Source: Erwinia_E haradaeae_G (GTDB lineage: Bacteria > Pseudomonadota > Gammaproteobacteria > Enterobacterales > Enterobacteriaceae). From it: a DNA stretch of 64,000 nt. This document shows positions 53,214-63,454 of this stretch, piece after piece (the first letter of the stretch is position 1; the number at the start of each line of letters is the position of its first letter). A program made the position numbers and the translations under genes. The stretch spans positions 992,001 through 1,056,000 of the forward strand of contig NZ_LR217720.1 in assembly GCF_900698955.1 (NCBI RefSeq). Direction: 5' to 3'. Under the pieces are notes generated by a model, which was given only the letters and a program-made list of their open reading frames with translations, was not told the DNA's origin and did no database searches.

Positions 53214-54575
53214 CTAATGTTTATAAAAATTAGAGGGCATCATTTCTTGTATTTTACGTATCATGTATGTCGCACCACCGTGTTTTACTTTTTTCATCAT
53301 AGCTTGCATATCATGAAATTGTTTTAAGAATTGGTTCACATCTTGTACTGATAAACCAGATCCCAAAGCAATACGACGTTTACGCGATCCCTTAATAACT
53401 TCAGGGTGATCACGCTCCATATGTGTCATAGAATGGATTATAGCTTCCATGCGTTGCATGGATTGATCATTGAGTTGAGATTTAACAGTATCTGGAAGGC
53501 TTAACATTCCTGGTATCTTATCAATTAAGTTAACCATCCCCCCCATATTACGTAATTGTTTTAATTGCTCGAGAAAATCATTAAGGTTAAAGGTATGGTT
53601 TTTCTTAAATGAATGAGATAATTTTTTAACTGTTTTATGATCGATTTTATTCTCTATCTCTTCAATAAGAGATAACATATCACCCATACCTAATATACGT
53701 GAGGCAATACGATCTGGATAAAAAGGTTCTATAGTGTCAATTTTTTCTCCTGTCCCTATAAATTTAATTGGTTTACCAGTCATATGGCGTATAGATAGTG
53801 CTGCCCCGCCCCGCGCATCACTATCTACTTTAGTGAGTATGATACCTGTTAATGGCAGAGCGGCATTGAATTCTTTAGCTATCTTCGCTGCATCCTGTCC
53901 GGTCATCGCGTCAACAACTAATAATGTTTCTATTGGCGCTATAGCTAAACATACCTCATTCAATTCTCTCATCATTAAATTATTACTATGTAAGCGACCG
54001 GCAGTATCTACTAATAGTATATCATAGAATTTAATTCTAGCACAATGTAAGGCATCTTTAGCAATTTTTACTGGTTCCTGGTTTTGATATGATGGATAAA
54101 AATCAATACTTACCTGTTCTGTTAAAATCTCTAATTGTTTAATTGCTGCGGGGCGATAAATATCAATAGAAACCGCTAATATCTTTTTATGATACTTGTC
54201 ATGTAAAAACTTCCCCAATTTACCAACACTGGTTGTTTTACCAGCGCCTTGTTGACCTGCTATTAAAATTACCGCTGGTGGAGTAGTTTTTAAGTCTAAA
54301 GTATAATTTTTTTCACCCATGGCTAGAATTAATTCTTTTTTTACTATTTTTATAAATTCCTGACCTGGGGTGAAATTATGATTTACAATATGATTCAGTG
54401 CTCGAACTTTAACGTTATCAATAAATGTACGTACTACTGGGAGAGCCACATCTGCTTCTAGTAATGCGGAACGTACTTGTGTTAAGGTGTTTTTAATATT
54501 TTCCTCAGTTAATCTACGATGCCCGACAATCTTACGTAAAGTGGTTGAAAAACTATTAGTTAAATTCTCAAACAT
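53214..54575 (-). CDS. ffh: Signal recognition particle protein Ffh
   Basis: Ffh binds 4.5S RNA and signal sequences and targets proteins to the membrane through FtsY. The ATG at 54575 gives MFENLTNSFS and 453 residues, the E. coli length; an upstream TTG at 54596 is rejected. The G domain has AGQQGAGKTTSVGKL, VDTAGRLHSN and LTKVDSDARGGAALS. The M domain has GSRKRRIALGSGL for RNA binding and a methionine-rich end. rpsP, which follows ffh in E. coli, is replaced here by the convergent priA, so the locus is rearranged. Confidence 0.97.
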   Translation of the reverse strand: MFENLTNSFSTTLRKIVGHRRLTEENIKNTLTQVRSALLEADVALPVVRTFIDNVKVRALNHIVNHNFTPGQEFIKIVKKELILAMGEKNYTLDLKTTPPAVILIAGQQGAGKTTSVGKLGKFLHDKYHKKILAVSIDIYRPAAIKQLEILTEQVSIDFYPSYQNQEPVKIAKDALHCARIKFYDILLVDTAGRLHSNNLMMRELNEVCLAIAPIETLLVVDAMTGQDAAKIAKEFNAALPLTGIILTKVDSDARGGAALSIRHMTGKPIKFIGTGEKIDTIEPFYPDRIASRILGMGDMLSLIEEIENKIDHKTVKKLSHSFKKNHTFNLNDFLEQLKQLRNMGGMVNLIDKIPGMLSLPDTVKSQLNDQSMQRMEAIIHSMTHMERDHPEVIKGSRKRRIALGSGLSVQDVNQFLKQFHDMQAMMKKVKHGGATYMIRKIQEMMPSNFYKH

Positions 54576-54862
54576 GCTCTTTGACTTAAACCTCAATACA
54601 GAAGATTAGTGTGTACTGTAAGCACCTACAGTATTATTCAATATCATACTTTCAATCAATTACAAGCTAAAATATAACTATTATCACATAAAATAAAGAT
54701 GTCTTGATGAACAATTCAACTTTTGCGTAAAAATAAAAAAGAAGTAGAATAAAGTAAAAATATTATGTAGCAGTGATATATGTCTAAAATAAGCACCTAT
54801 CTAAAAATGTTATGTATATATATCACAGATACATTATTTTACATTTTCGTGCTAAACTATTG
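54576..54862. other. Spacer between ffh and tRNA-Ile(CAT)
   Basis: 287 bp of AT-rich sequence upstream of ffh. It probably contains the ffh promoter; no specific site is recognised. Confidence 0.5.
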
Positions 54863-54936
54863 TGGCCCCTGCTGGGTTTGAACCAGCGACCAAGCGATTA
54901 TGAGTCGCCTGCTCTGACCACCTGAGCTAAGGGGCC
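54863..54936 (-). tRNA. ileX: tRNA-Ile2 (anticodon CAT, lysidine type)
   Basis: 74 bases on the minus strand beginning GGCCCCTTAGCTCAGG, with anticodon loop CTCATAA and end CAGCAGGGGCCA. It is nearly identical to E. coli ileX, not to elongator or initiator tRNA-Met. The acceptor C4-C5-C6 opposite G-G-G is the identity feature for lysidine synthase. The next bases are CAA rather than CCA, so CCA must be added after transcription. Its modifying enzyme gene tilS lies 430 bp away. Confidence 0.95.
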
Positions 54937-55363
54937 GTAAAATAAAGTTTCACTATACATAATAATATTTTTATGTAAAAAAATCTAGCATTTATTATAG
55001 ATAAAAATTGCTTAAAGAAAGCTTGCTCGCTTAGTCTATAAAATTTTGACCAGATCTCACTTTTAATTAATTTATAGGATGATTAAATATATTCAGTTAG
55101 ATGAATCTAAACAATTCAGATATAAGCTTTATGAGATATTTATTTTTTCTGCGTATGCAACGAGCATATATTCTACTTAAATATAAACACTAATTGCAAC
55201 ATTATTTGCTGTGTACATTCTTATGTTAGTTTTGCAATGAGTAAGATATATTTCAACTGAAAACGATTAATTTTTACTTAAAGCTAAAAGATTCTTTTTT
55301 ATGTTGAATAACGACTAAAGCATATACGCAATACTTGATTATAATATAAAGTTTACTATGTCT
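54937..55363. other. Spacer between tRNA-Ile2 and tilS
   Basis: 427 bp, AT-rich, carrying the promoter side of the tRNA. No gene is recognised. Confidence 0.5.
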
Positions 55364-56686
55364 TCACAAGATTTTCTCACGTAACCAATCGATATTCCAT
55401 GTTTCTTGGTCTGATGTAGCATGTCCGTCTACTGTGATAAAAACACCAAGAGCGGTAACGAGAGAGTTATCATAAAAAATTAATGGAATTCGTGCACGAT
55501 TCCATGGGGGAATTTTATATTCTTGCCATAATTTCTTGATGGAACGACTCCCCGAACGACCATACACATAAAACATACCTTGAGCTTGAAAACGTATACA
55601 CACTTTTGTGTCAGGCAACGGACAGCGTATAGTGACACCGCCACTTAAGCACTGTTTTATCTGTCCTATTCCACCTGGTAATGTTACATTTCTCCATGGG
55701 TACTCCCATATAAACTCATAACAACTTATGGATTTTTGTATTGGTAGAAAATATAAACGATTGCAAAAGCGCCGCACCTCATTGTTTCCTATTTTTAAAC
55801 GTGGATTGGCATCAGCACGACTACAGGCAACTTGTTTCCATATGTGTTGTAGTGTATCATAAGATGGCATGTCGCTATTGTGATATTTCAGCCATCGTCT
55901 TAATAGCGCGAAACGTCGAGCTTTACTCATGACGTGCAATGGGATTAAATATAACGATTGAGTACTATCCAGTAACATATGCAGTGATTCTATAAGATAT
56001 TCATCTAACAATTTTTCCTGATCGCTACAAAGTTGTGCACTACGCGATACAGCACGCGCAAAATGAGGCCAACGTTGATTCAGCAATGGCATAACCTTTA
56101 AGCGTAAAAAATTACGGTCATAACGCTTATCGTTATTACTAGGGTCTACGATCCAAGAGAGTTTATGCTGATTAGCCCACTTTTTTAATGCTAATTTATT
56201 TATATTTAAAAATGGCCGTATATGACGACGTGTCCCATGTAATTGTAATGATGCCATACCAGAAAGTCCAGTTGGTCCACTTCCCCGCTTTAATGCCAAC
56301 ATAAATGTTTCGCTCTGATCATCTTGATGTTGTGCAGTTAGTAAGGTTTCTTTGGCTTGCATATTTTGGTATAGAGCCTGATATCGTACTTGGCGGGCTG
56401 CCGCTTCAACCCCATTTTTATGTTGAAGATTTACTTGTACTGTACGCACCTCAAGGGGGATATTCCAATATTCGCATTGTTGTTTACAATATATCGCCCA
56501 GCTATCAGATAGATGATATAAGTTATGATTGATATGCATTGCCCGTACTTTTAAAAGAGGATTTTGTTGTCTTAATATTACTAATTGATGCAAAAGGACA
56601 GTAGAATCTAGACCTCCGCTATAAGCTATCATTATAGCATGTTCATTAATAAGTAAATCTTTCAGTTTAGCAATATTAGACATCAT
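55364..56686 (-). CDS. tilS: tRNA(Ile)-lysidine synthase TilS
   Basis: TilS ligates lysine to C34 of tRNA-Ile(CAU), turning a Met-type anticodon into one that reads AUA. The 440-residue protein (E. coli 432) has the PP-loop IAYSGGLDSTVLLHQL at residues 19-34, MHINHNLYHLSDSW, and the catalytic block TAQHQDDQSETFMLALKRGSG with RHIRPFLNINK. The C-terminal domains are more diverged but reach a full-length end. It is on the same strand as the tRNA it modifies, with the tRNA downstream. It is essential wherever AUA is decoded this way. Confidence 0.95.
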   Translation of the reverse strand: MMSNIAKLKDLLINEHAIMIAYSGGLDSTVLLHQLVILRQQNPLLKVRAMHINHNLYHLSDSWAIYCKQQCEYWNIPLEVRTVQVNLQHKNGVEAAARQVRYQALYQNMQAKETLLTAQHQDDQSETFMLALKRGSGPTGLSGMASLQLHGTRRHIRPFLNINKLALKKWANQHKLSWIVDPSNNDKRYDRNFLRLKVMPLLNQRWPHFARAVSRSAQLCSDQEKLLDEYLIESLHMLLDSTQSLYLIPLHVMSKARRFALLRRWLKYHNSDMPSYDTLQHIWKQVACSRADANPRLKIGNNEVRRFCNRLYFLPIQKSISCYEFIWEYPWRNVTLPGGIGQIKQCLSGGVTIRCPLPDTKVCIRFQAQGMFYVYGRSGSRSIKKLWQEYKIPPWNRARIPLIFYDNSLVTALGVFITVDGHATSDQETWNIDWLREKIL

Positions 56687-57109
56687 CTGTTTTCCTGATG
56701 CAAAATTTCTACATAAAAGATGATAAGATAGTCAGGACTCGTACATTAAATATGTATATAGATCCTTGGTAATAAATTTTTATTTTTACTTCTGATATCA
56801 TTCAACGTATCTTGATGAAGGATGTTATCGTATCTTGCGCGATATACACTCAATATCTCCTAATCATAGGAACTTAATGAGTTTATTTCTTTTATGGAAA
56901 ATGCATTCCACATCATAAATATGAATGTTTTATTTTAAAATAAAGATTTTTAAGTATCGATACATGTAGACTTGAAAGTTTGATTCATGATAATGAGTGT
57001 TATATATATAATATCATATAGAGTAAGGTACATGAAATACAGAAATTTTTTGATTAGCCATTTTCATATAATTAATTTTCGCTTGTTTTTCTTATATATT
57101 ATTGCAAAA
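56687..57109. other. Spacer between ihfB relic and tilS
   Basis: 423 bp of AT-rich sequence. No gene or hairpin recognised. Confidence 0.55.
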
Positions 57110-57358
57110 TTATTTTTTAGTTTGCAATAAATCTAAATAAGCACTCTCAAATATTACTTACGTTCTTTGATTGCAGGGCAATGACTTATGCGTGCGCATA
57201 ATATAGCTATAGCTGTAGTACACTGCAATGTTGACAAATTCATGTATATGGATATATTCACCTTCTGATAGAGCAACAATCATATACATCAAGATGCCTT
57301 TTGCTGCATCTATCATATCTTTCAGTGAATAAAGATGATGTGAAAATATTAACTTACT
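57110..57358 (-). pseudogene. ihfB: Degenerate ihfB (IHF beta subunit)
   Basis: ihfB follows rpsA in E. coli. Here the minus strand just after the rpsA stop reads DAAKGILMYM and ALSEGEYIHIHEF, then NIAVYY, against E. coli DAVKEMLEHM, TLAQGERIEIRGF and GSFSLHYR. It continues NQRT, a stop at 57158-57160, then VIFESAY, against NPKTGDKVELEGKY, so the glycine of the DNA-intercalating arm has become a stop. The start codon and 5' spacer are deleted, placing the relic against the rpsA stop. The conserved GFGSF is EFVNI. IHF beta is not made from this locus. Confidence 0.9.
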
Positions 57359-59042
57359 AATCTTGTTCGCTCTTTGCAGCCTTAAAAGCCTCTGCCATAG
57401 CGTTCGCAAAGCTTCTTTCTTCTGATTTATGACCTGCCGCAGGAGTGGCCGCTTCTTTTATTTCGATTGGCTTTTCTTGAGATCGCATAGACAACCCTAC
57501 AACGCGATTTTTGCGATCAACACTAGTAAATTTAGCAGAAATAGCATCTCCTACTTGTACTAAAGTGCTTTTTCCGTCTATAACATCGCATTCTTCTTCG
57601 TTGGTAGCAATATAACCATCTACGCCATCATGTAATCTCACTGCAATACCTTTCGATTCCACTGCGATCACTCTACCATGTAGTATGGCACCTTTTTTAT
57701 TATTGGATAAATAAATGCTAAATGGATCTTCTACTAATTGTTTTACACCTAAAGAAATGCGTTCTCGCTCTGCGTCAACCTGCAAAACAACTGTGGCAAT
57801 ATCATCACCTTTTTTATAATCCCGCACCACATCTTCTCCTGAAGAATTCCAGGATATATCAGATAGGTGCACTAAACCATCAATCCCACCTTCTAACCCA
57901 ATAAAAATTCCAAAATCTGTAATAGATTTAATTTTTCCTTCAACGCGGTCATTTTTATTATAAGTTTCTGCAAATTTCTGCCAGGGATTAGTTTGACATT
58001 GTTTGAGACCTAAAGATATACGACGACGTTCTTCATCAATATCTAATACCATAACTTCTACTGAATCATGTACGTTAACAATTTTAGATGGATGAATGTT
58101 TTTATTAGTCCAATCCATTTCTGAAACATGGACTAAACCTTCTACGCCTTCTTCAATTTCCACAAAACATCCGTAATCAGCTAGATTTGTGACGCGACCA
58201 GTAAGCTTAGTACCCTCTGGATAACGCTTGGCAATGGATACCCATGGATCTTCCCCGAGTTGCTTCAATCCTAAAGATACACGCGTTCTTTCACGATCAA
58301 ACTTGAGAATTTTAACTGTAATTTCATCACCAACCATTACAATTTCACTTGGGTGTTTCACACGTTTCCAAGCCATATCAGTAATATGTAGTAAACCATC
58401 TACGCCACCTAGATCAACAAAGGCGCCATAGTCTGTTAAGTTTTTTACAATTCCTAAAATTTTTAGACCTTCTTGGAGACTAGCTAACAAATGATCACGT
58501 TCCGCACTATGTTCTGATTCTATAACTGCACGGCGAGATACAACAACATTATTACGCTTTTGATCTAGCTTAATCACTTTAAACTCTAAGTCTTTTCCCT
58601 CTAGGTGAAAAGTATCACGTACTGGACGTACATCCACTAGTGACCCAGGAAGAAAGGCGCGAATACCAGTTAACTCAACTGTAAAGCCACCTTTTACTTT
58701 TCCATTAATAATTCCTATAACGATTTCACCTTTTTCATAAGCTTTTTCTAGTATAATCCAAGATTCATGGCGTTTTGCTTTTTCACGGGAAAGAATAGTT
58801 TCCCCAAAACCATCTTCTACAGCATCTAAGGCAACATCTACCTGGTCACCCACTTGAATTTCTAGGTTACCCACTGCATTTTTAAATTGTTCTACAGATA
58901 TTGTAGATTCAGATTTTAAACCCGCATCCACCAAAACAACGTCTTTATCAATAGATATCACAGTACCGCGAATAATAGACCCTGGTTTAGTTTCTATTTT
59001 TTTTAGAGATTCTTCAAAGAGTTGAGCAAAAGATTCAGTCAT
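57357..59042 (-). CDS. rpsA: 30S ribosomal protein S1
   Basis: S1 brings mRNAs with weak ribosome binding sites to the 30S subunit. The ATG at 59042 gives MTESFAQLFEESLKKIETKP and 561 residues (E. coli 557); an upstream TTG at 59075 is rejected. Six S1 OB-fold repeats can be followed, for example LTDYGAFVDLGGVDGLLHI, LADYGCFVEIEEGVEGLVHV and ITDFGIFIGLEGGIDGLVHL. Its own ribosome binding site is weak (GAAGA), as in E. coli where S1 autoregulates. cmk lies upstream on the same strand, and an ihfB relic abuts the stop. Confidence 0.97.
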   Translation of the reverse strand: MTESFAQLFEESLKKIETKPGSIIRGTVISIDKDVVLVDAGLKSESTISVEQFKNAVGNLEIQVGDQVDVALDAVEDGFGETILSREKAKRHESWIILEKAYEKGEIVIGIINGKVKGGFTVELTGIRAFLPGSLVDVRPVRDTFHLEGKDLEFKVIKLDQKRNNVVVSRRAVIESEHSAERDHLLASLQEGLKILGIVKNLTDYGAFVDLGGVDGLLHITDMAWKRVKHPSEIVMVGDEITVKILKFDRERTRVSLGLKQLGEDPWVSIAKRYPEGTKLTGRVTNLADYGCFVEIEEGVEGLVHVSEMDWTNKNIHPSKIVNVHDSVEVMVLDIDEERRRISLGLKQCQTNPWQKFAETYNKNDRVEGKIKSITDFGIFIGLEGGIDGLVHLSDISWNSSGEDVVRDYKKGDDIATVVLQVDAERERISLGVKQLVEDPFSIYLSNNKKGAILHGRVIAVESKGIAVRLHDGVDGYIATNEEECDVIDGKSTLVQVGDAISAKFTSVDRKNRVVGLSMRSQEKPIEIKEAATPAAGHKSEERSFANAMAEAFKAAKSEQD

Positions 59043-59198
59043 ATTAATAGTCTTCAAAATTCTGTAATTAAACAACCACTAGTCATCCTAACAAGTTGGT
59101 GTATGTATATTATCTATGGTATTCATTACCTATAGAGTGAAATTTTCTAATTCTAGCTAATGATGTATATTACTTAATACAAGTAAAATACTTATAAT

Positions 59199-59885
59199 TT
59201 ATGCCTTAGCGAGTTGGATACGCGTATAATGCAGTGCTATTTCTATTACTTTTTGTATTGACATATTAGTTGAATCAATAATTAAAGCATCGTCTGTGGT
59301 AATAAGTGGTGAAATAGATCGATGCAAATCTCGTTCGTCTCGTTCTTCTATCTGAGATAAAAGCTGATTAAAATTAACACTAACACCATTGTCCTGCAAC
59401 TGTAGCATGCGTCTGTGAGTACGTGCTTTTGCATTAGCGTCAAGAAAAATTTTTACACAAGCATCTGGAAATACTATTGTGCCCATATCACGACCTTCAG
59501 CAACAAGCCCCGGAAATACACGAAAACTATGTTGAACACTTAACATTTTTTGACGTAAGCGAGGAAATAATGCTACGCGTGACGCTACATCACTAACTTG
59601 TTGATCATGGATTTTCATGGAAATATCTTTTCCTGCTAAAATTACTTTTATTTCCTTTTCGTGGGGAGTGAAATTTAAATTTATAAGATGAGACACTAGT
59701 GGGATAAGAGCTTCTTCAGCGCTAATATCTACTTGATTGTGCAAAGCTGCTATTGCTAAAGCTCGATAAATAATACCAGAGTTTAGAGCATACCATTGTA
59801 ATTTTTTCGACAACTCCTTGCATAATGTTCCCTTGCCTACTCCACTGGGACCATCAATGGCGATTACAGGAGGTTTAGTTATCAT
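59199..59885 (-). CDS. cmk: Cytidylate kinase
   Basis: Cmk phosphorylates CMP and dCMP. The ATG at 59885 gives MITKPPVIAIDGPSGVGKG, aligned with E. coli MTAIAPVITIDGPSG, and 228 residues (E. coli 227); AAGAGA lies upstream. An ATG at 59909 without a ribosome binding site is rejected. The blocks LVAEGRDMGTIVFPDACVKI, RMLQLQDNGVSVNF and IEERDERDLHRS are intact. rpsA follows after 156 bp. In E. coli aroA and serC precede cmk; here only serC remains. Confidence 0.96.
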   Translation of the reverse strand: MITKPPVIAIDGPSGVGKGTLCKELSKKLQWYALNSGIIYRALAIAALHNQVDISAEEALIPLVSHLINLNFTPHEKEIKVILAGKDISMKIHDQQVSDVASRVALFPRLRQKMLSVQHSFRVFPGLVAEGRDMGTIVFPDACVKIFLDANAKARTHRRMLQLQDNGVSVNFNQLLSQIEERDERDLHRSISPLITTDDALIIDSTNMSIQKVIEIALHYTRIQLAKA

Positions 59886-60203
59886 CGTATGTCTCTTTTG
59901 AGGATACATTGTGAATTACTTATCTTCAACGGTCGTTCATCTCATTAATATTTTTATGTAACTGTAATACAATGTTTTCATTGGGAAAAGTATTTTCTTA
60001 TACAAGTACAAGAATTTCATTATCATTGGTGTATTATGCAATCGTAATATAGTACACATAAATTATGTAATATTTTATTCAGCAAATATTTTTTTGCTGT
60101 AAAGAATGCTCAAACTATAGCCTGCCATTAATTGCAGTACATAAACATTTCTCGCTCTTTTAGTCCCTTGAGTTCAGCATGAAATGTTCTTATAATTATA
60201 AGA
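59886..60203. other. Spacer where aroA is expected
   Basis: 318 bp between serC and cmk. E. coli has aroA in the serC-aroA operon just downstream of serC. No AroA fragment was recognised in either frame set, so aroA has been deleted here or moved. Confidence 0.5.
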
Positions 60204-61292
60204 TTAATTATAATAATGCTGCTCAAAATCCATCATAAACTCGGTTAACTTCTTTACCCCATAGAATGGCATAGCGTTATAAAGAGATGCTCGCATCCCC
60301 CCCATGATCTGATGACCCTTTAAGGCATACAATCCAGCAGCAAATGATTCTTCTAGAAATAGCGTATTTAATGCATGATCTGCAAGATAAAACGGTATAT
60401 TTGTGCGTGAACGATTTTCAATGGCAACATAATTATGATAAAGCTCACTGGTATCAATAGTACGATATAAAAGTTCTGCTTTAGCTTGATTTTGCTTAGA
60501 TAATTCTATCACCCCTCCTTGTTTTTTTAACCATTTAAAGACTAAACCAGATAAATACCATGCAAAAGTCGGTGGAGTATTAAACATCGAATTATTATCG
60601 GCCAATACTTTATAATTAAGAATAGAAGGTAAATCATCACGCGCTTGCCCTAGAAGATCTTCACTTATGACTACTAATGTTAAACCAGCTGGGCCAATAT
60701 TTTTTTGTGCTCCTGCGTATAAAAGACCATATCTAGTCACATCAATTGGTGTAGAAAGAATTGTAGATGAACAATCGGCTACAACAGTTTTCTTACCAAA
60801 ATTTGGGGTGTCGTAAATAGCCACACCTTCAATAGTTTCGTTTGGACAATAGTGAATATAGGCGGAATCACTTGAAAGTGGCCAGCTATGCATAGGGGTA
60901 ATGGATTCAAGACCTTTTACCGTCACTTTTGCATTAATCACATTAGGTGTACAATATTTTTTTGCCTCTCTAATGGCACTTTTTGCCCAGTAACCACTAT
61001 CAATATAATCTGCCTTATTTTTTTTACCTAATAAATTTAATGGAACGGCAGAAAATTGTCCACGAGCCCCTCCTTGACAAAATAATACTTTATAGTTAGA
61101 TGGTATTTGCAGTAAATCACGAAAATCTACCTCAGCTTCTTCAGCAAGCTGAATGAACTCCTTACTACGGTGACTGATTTCAATCACAGAGCTTCCTATA
61201 CCATGCCAATTTGTTAGCTCTTCTTGAGCGTCTCGAAGGACGTCCACTGGTAGCATAGCTGGACCAGCGCTAAAATTAAAAATTTGACGCAT
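60204..61292 (-). CDS. serC: Phosphoserine aminotransferase
   Basis: SerC is a PLP enzyme in serine synthesis and also makes the 4-phosphohydroxythreonine precursor of vitamin B6. The 362-residue length equals E. coli. The N-terminus MRQIFNFSAGPAMLPVDVL, FCQGGARGQFSAVPLNLL, the PLP lysine Lys197 in YAGAQKNIGPAGLTLVVISE, and MRASLYNAMPFYGVKKL are intact. The ATG at 61292 is family-like. B6 supply matters here because CsdA and YggS also use PLP. Confidence 0.97.
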   Translation of the reverse strand: MRQIFNFSAGPAMLPVDVLRDAQEELTNWHGIGSSVIEISHRSKEFIQLAEEAEVDFRDLLQIPSNYKVLFCQGGARGQFSAVPLNLLGKKNKADYIDSGYWAKSAIREAKKYCTPNVINAKVTVKGLESITPMHSWPLSSDSAYIHYCPNETIEGVAIYDTPNFGKKTVVADCSSTILSTPIDVTRYGLLYAGAQKNIGPAGLTLVVISEDLLGQARDDLPSILNYKVLADNNSMFNTPPTFAWYLSGLVFKWLKKQGGVIELSKQNQAKAELLYRTIDTSELYHNYVAIENRSRTNIPFYLADHALNTLFLEESFAAGLYALKGHQIMGGMRASLYNAMPFYGVKKLTEFMMDFEQHYYN

Positions 61293-61881
61293 TTGTAGTT
61301 ATTGATCCTTTGTAGCATTTGTTATTTTTATAAAAATATAATGGTTACTATCAGATATCGAAAATGTTTAGCGTAATACAGTGCAATAACATATATATTT
61401 AAAATATTAAAAGAAAAAGGCGTGCTGGTAAATGTACCAATAATATTTTTATATTAATGTTCTTTGGTTGTGATAACATTTTTAATGTTTTATATATAAA
61501 TATAGGACGGAATTTATAAAACTCCATTTTAACTATATTGTTATTATCAGAATATATTTTTTATTACCGCAGTATAGTTGTTTTAATAATGTTAGGTAGT
61601 GTTTCCAGCAATGAAATGCTTACTAAGTATTCTTTCTTATTCATCGTAATATTAATGAATATATTTTTAGATAAGAAAGCATATTCATATCATTTTATAT
61701 ATACAACATTACGTAGCATGTATATTCTATGTTCTCTAAGTGCATATACTTGATGATTTTCTATGGAACATCAATTATTTATTTAACATAAGTATCACCG
61801 CAATAGCATATAAAATATATCGATATATAAAAATATATATATGTTGTTATCTATATATCCATAATTTATTGAAGGATAAAC
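61293..61881. other. Divergent spacer serC-hemW
   Basis: 589 bp between two divergent genes, AT-rich. A 71-codon frame at 61538-61753 starts with TTG, lacks a ribosome binding site and matches nothing that I know. Promoters for both neighbours must lie here. Confidence 0.5.
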
Positions 61882-63018
61882 ATGCTAACTCTTCCTAATT
61901 TAGGTTTATATATTCATATTCCATGGTGTTTAAAGAAATGCTCATACTGTGATTTTAATTCTTACGCATTAGAAAAAGAAATTCCAGTTTATGACTACAT
62001 AAATCATTTATTTAACGATCTTCATCTCGACCTTCCTTTAATTTCTGGTCGAAAAATTCATACCATATTTATTGGTGGAGGCACACCTAGTTTACTAAAT
62101 AGCAAATCTATACAACTTCTGCTTCATGGAATACGTACTCGTTTAGAATTATCTAATACAGCTGAAATTACAATAGAGGTCAATCCTAGTATTTTAGAAA
62201 TAGACCGTTGTAACGGATATAAAAATGCCGGCATAAATCGTATTTCCATCGGTGTTCAAAGCTTTCAGAAAAGCAGTTTACAAAATATAGGTCGTACATA
62301 TACCTCACATGAAGTACGAAGAGCAGTAAAAATTGTCTCGTCTCTGGGTTTACGTAGTTTTAATATTGATCTGATGCATGGATTACCCAATCAATCGCTC
62401 GCAGACGCACTAAATGATTTACGCTTAGCAATAAGTTTCAACCCTCCTCATTTATCATGGTATCAATTAATGATTGAACCGCATACTTTATTTTTTACGC
62501 GTCCCCCGCAGCTTCCGCATGAAGATCATTTATGGGCTATATTTGAACAAGGACATAAATTACTTTGTGCTGCTGGTTATCAACAGTATGAAATTTCATC
62601 TTATTCGAAATCTCACTTTTATTGCGAGCATAACTTAAATTATTGGCGTTTTGGGGACTATCTAGGTATTGGTTGTGGGGCGCATGGCAAGCTAACTCAA
62701 CCTGATGGAACAATTATTCGCACTAGTAAAACTCTCCATCCACGTAAATTTATGTCTGGAAATTATCTTAGTAAACGTTACGCAATAAATAATAGTGCTA
62801 AACCGATTGAATTTTTCATGAATAGATTTCGTTTGTTAGAAATGACGCCTCGTAGTGAGTATAAACTCTGTACTGGTCTTTCAGAAGACAGCATTCGTTC
62901 TCCGATCAACCGTGCTATTGAAGAAGGTTATATAACAGAAACTAGTACATCTTGGATGGTGACGCAAAAGGGCACATTATTCTTAAATTCTCTTTTGGAA
63001 TTATTTTTAACAGATTAA
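61882..63018 (+). CDS. hemW: Haem chaperone / radical SAM protein HemW
   Basis: HemW (YggW) resembles coproporphyrinogen dehydrogenase but is thought to carry haem to respiratory enzymes. The 378-residue length equals E. coli. The radical SAM cluster cysteines are Cys16, Cys20 and Cys23 in HIPWCLKKCSYCDFNSY; IFIGGGTPSLL, RISIGVQSF, NIDLMHGLPNQS and YWRFGDYLGIGCGAHGK follow. AAGGAT precedes the ATG. In E. coli it is in the yggS-yggT-yggU-rdgB-hemW cluster; here it is alone, 23 kb from yggS-yggT. Confidence 0.95.
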   Translation: MLTLPNLGLYIHIPWCLKKCSYCDFNSYALEKEIPVYDYINHLFNDLHLDLPLISGRKIHTIFIGGGTPSLLNSKSIQLLLHGIRTRLELSNTAEITIEVNPSILEIDRCNGYKNAGINRISIGVQSFQKSSLQNIGRTYTSHEVRRAVKIVSSLGLRSFNIDLMHGLPNQSLADALNDLRLAISFNPPHLSWYQLMIEPHTLFFTRPPQLPHEDHLWAIFEQGHKLLCAAGYQQYEISSYSKSHFYCEHNLNYWRFGDYLGIGCGAHGKLTQPDGTIIRTSKTLHPRKFMSGNYLSKRYAINNSAKPIEFFMNRFRLLEMTPRSEYKLCTGLSEDSIRSPINRAIEEGYITETSTSWMVTQKGTLFLNSLLELFLTD

Positions 63019-63454
63019 CCATTTTTCAATAATTTTTTAAAATATACATTTATATCTGATAATGTATTCATTCTTTATGTGATTAGAAATAATTTATATA
63101 TGTATATATTACACATATAGCACGTATGAAAGTGAAAGAAAGGTGTGAAGAAGATTATTTTTTATATATTAAAAACGGATTAATATGATCAAATAATTAA
63201 CGATATTACAACATAATCTCGATTGATTTTCTAATCTCGGTATTGCTTAAAAACTATTCCCTTGTTTTTCGAGAAAATTATCAAATGCGATACAGTTATT
63301 GCTAATTATATACATGCCGTTATTCAACAACATCTCGTATGGTGCTTTCTTGCCTTTTTTCTATGTATTAGTTAAGGTAGGGCGATGAATAAAGATTCAT
63401 TCATATGGTTTCTTAACGTGTCAATTATATTTCCCGACTACTTGAGAAGAAAAT
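63019..63454. other. Spacer between hemW and the dprA trace
   Basis: 436 bp without a recognised gene. It may contain further decayed dprA sequence on the plus strand, but no DprA Rossmann motif can be read. Confidence 0.5.

Noticed and set aside
54576..54596. Upstream TTG start for ffh, and similar extensions of rpsA (59075), sucA (46351) and cmk (59909).
   Set aside because: The shorter starts align exactly with the E. coli N-termini, most have better ribosome binding sites, and the extensions have no homology.
61538..61753. A 71-codon frame with a hydrophobic middle between serC and hemW.
   Set aside because: It starts with TTG, has no ribosome binding site, lies in very AT-rich DNA and shows no family signature.
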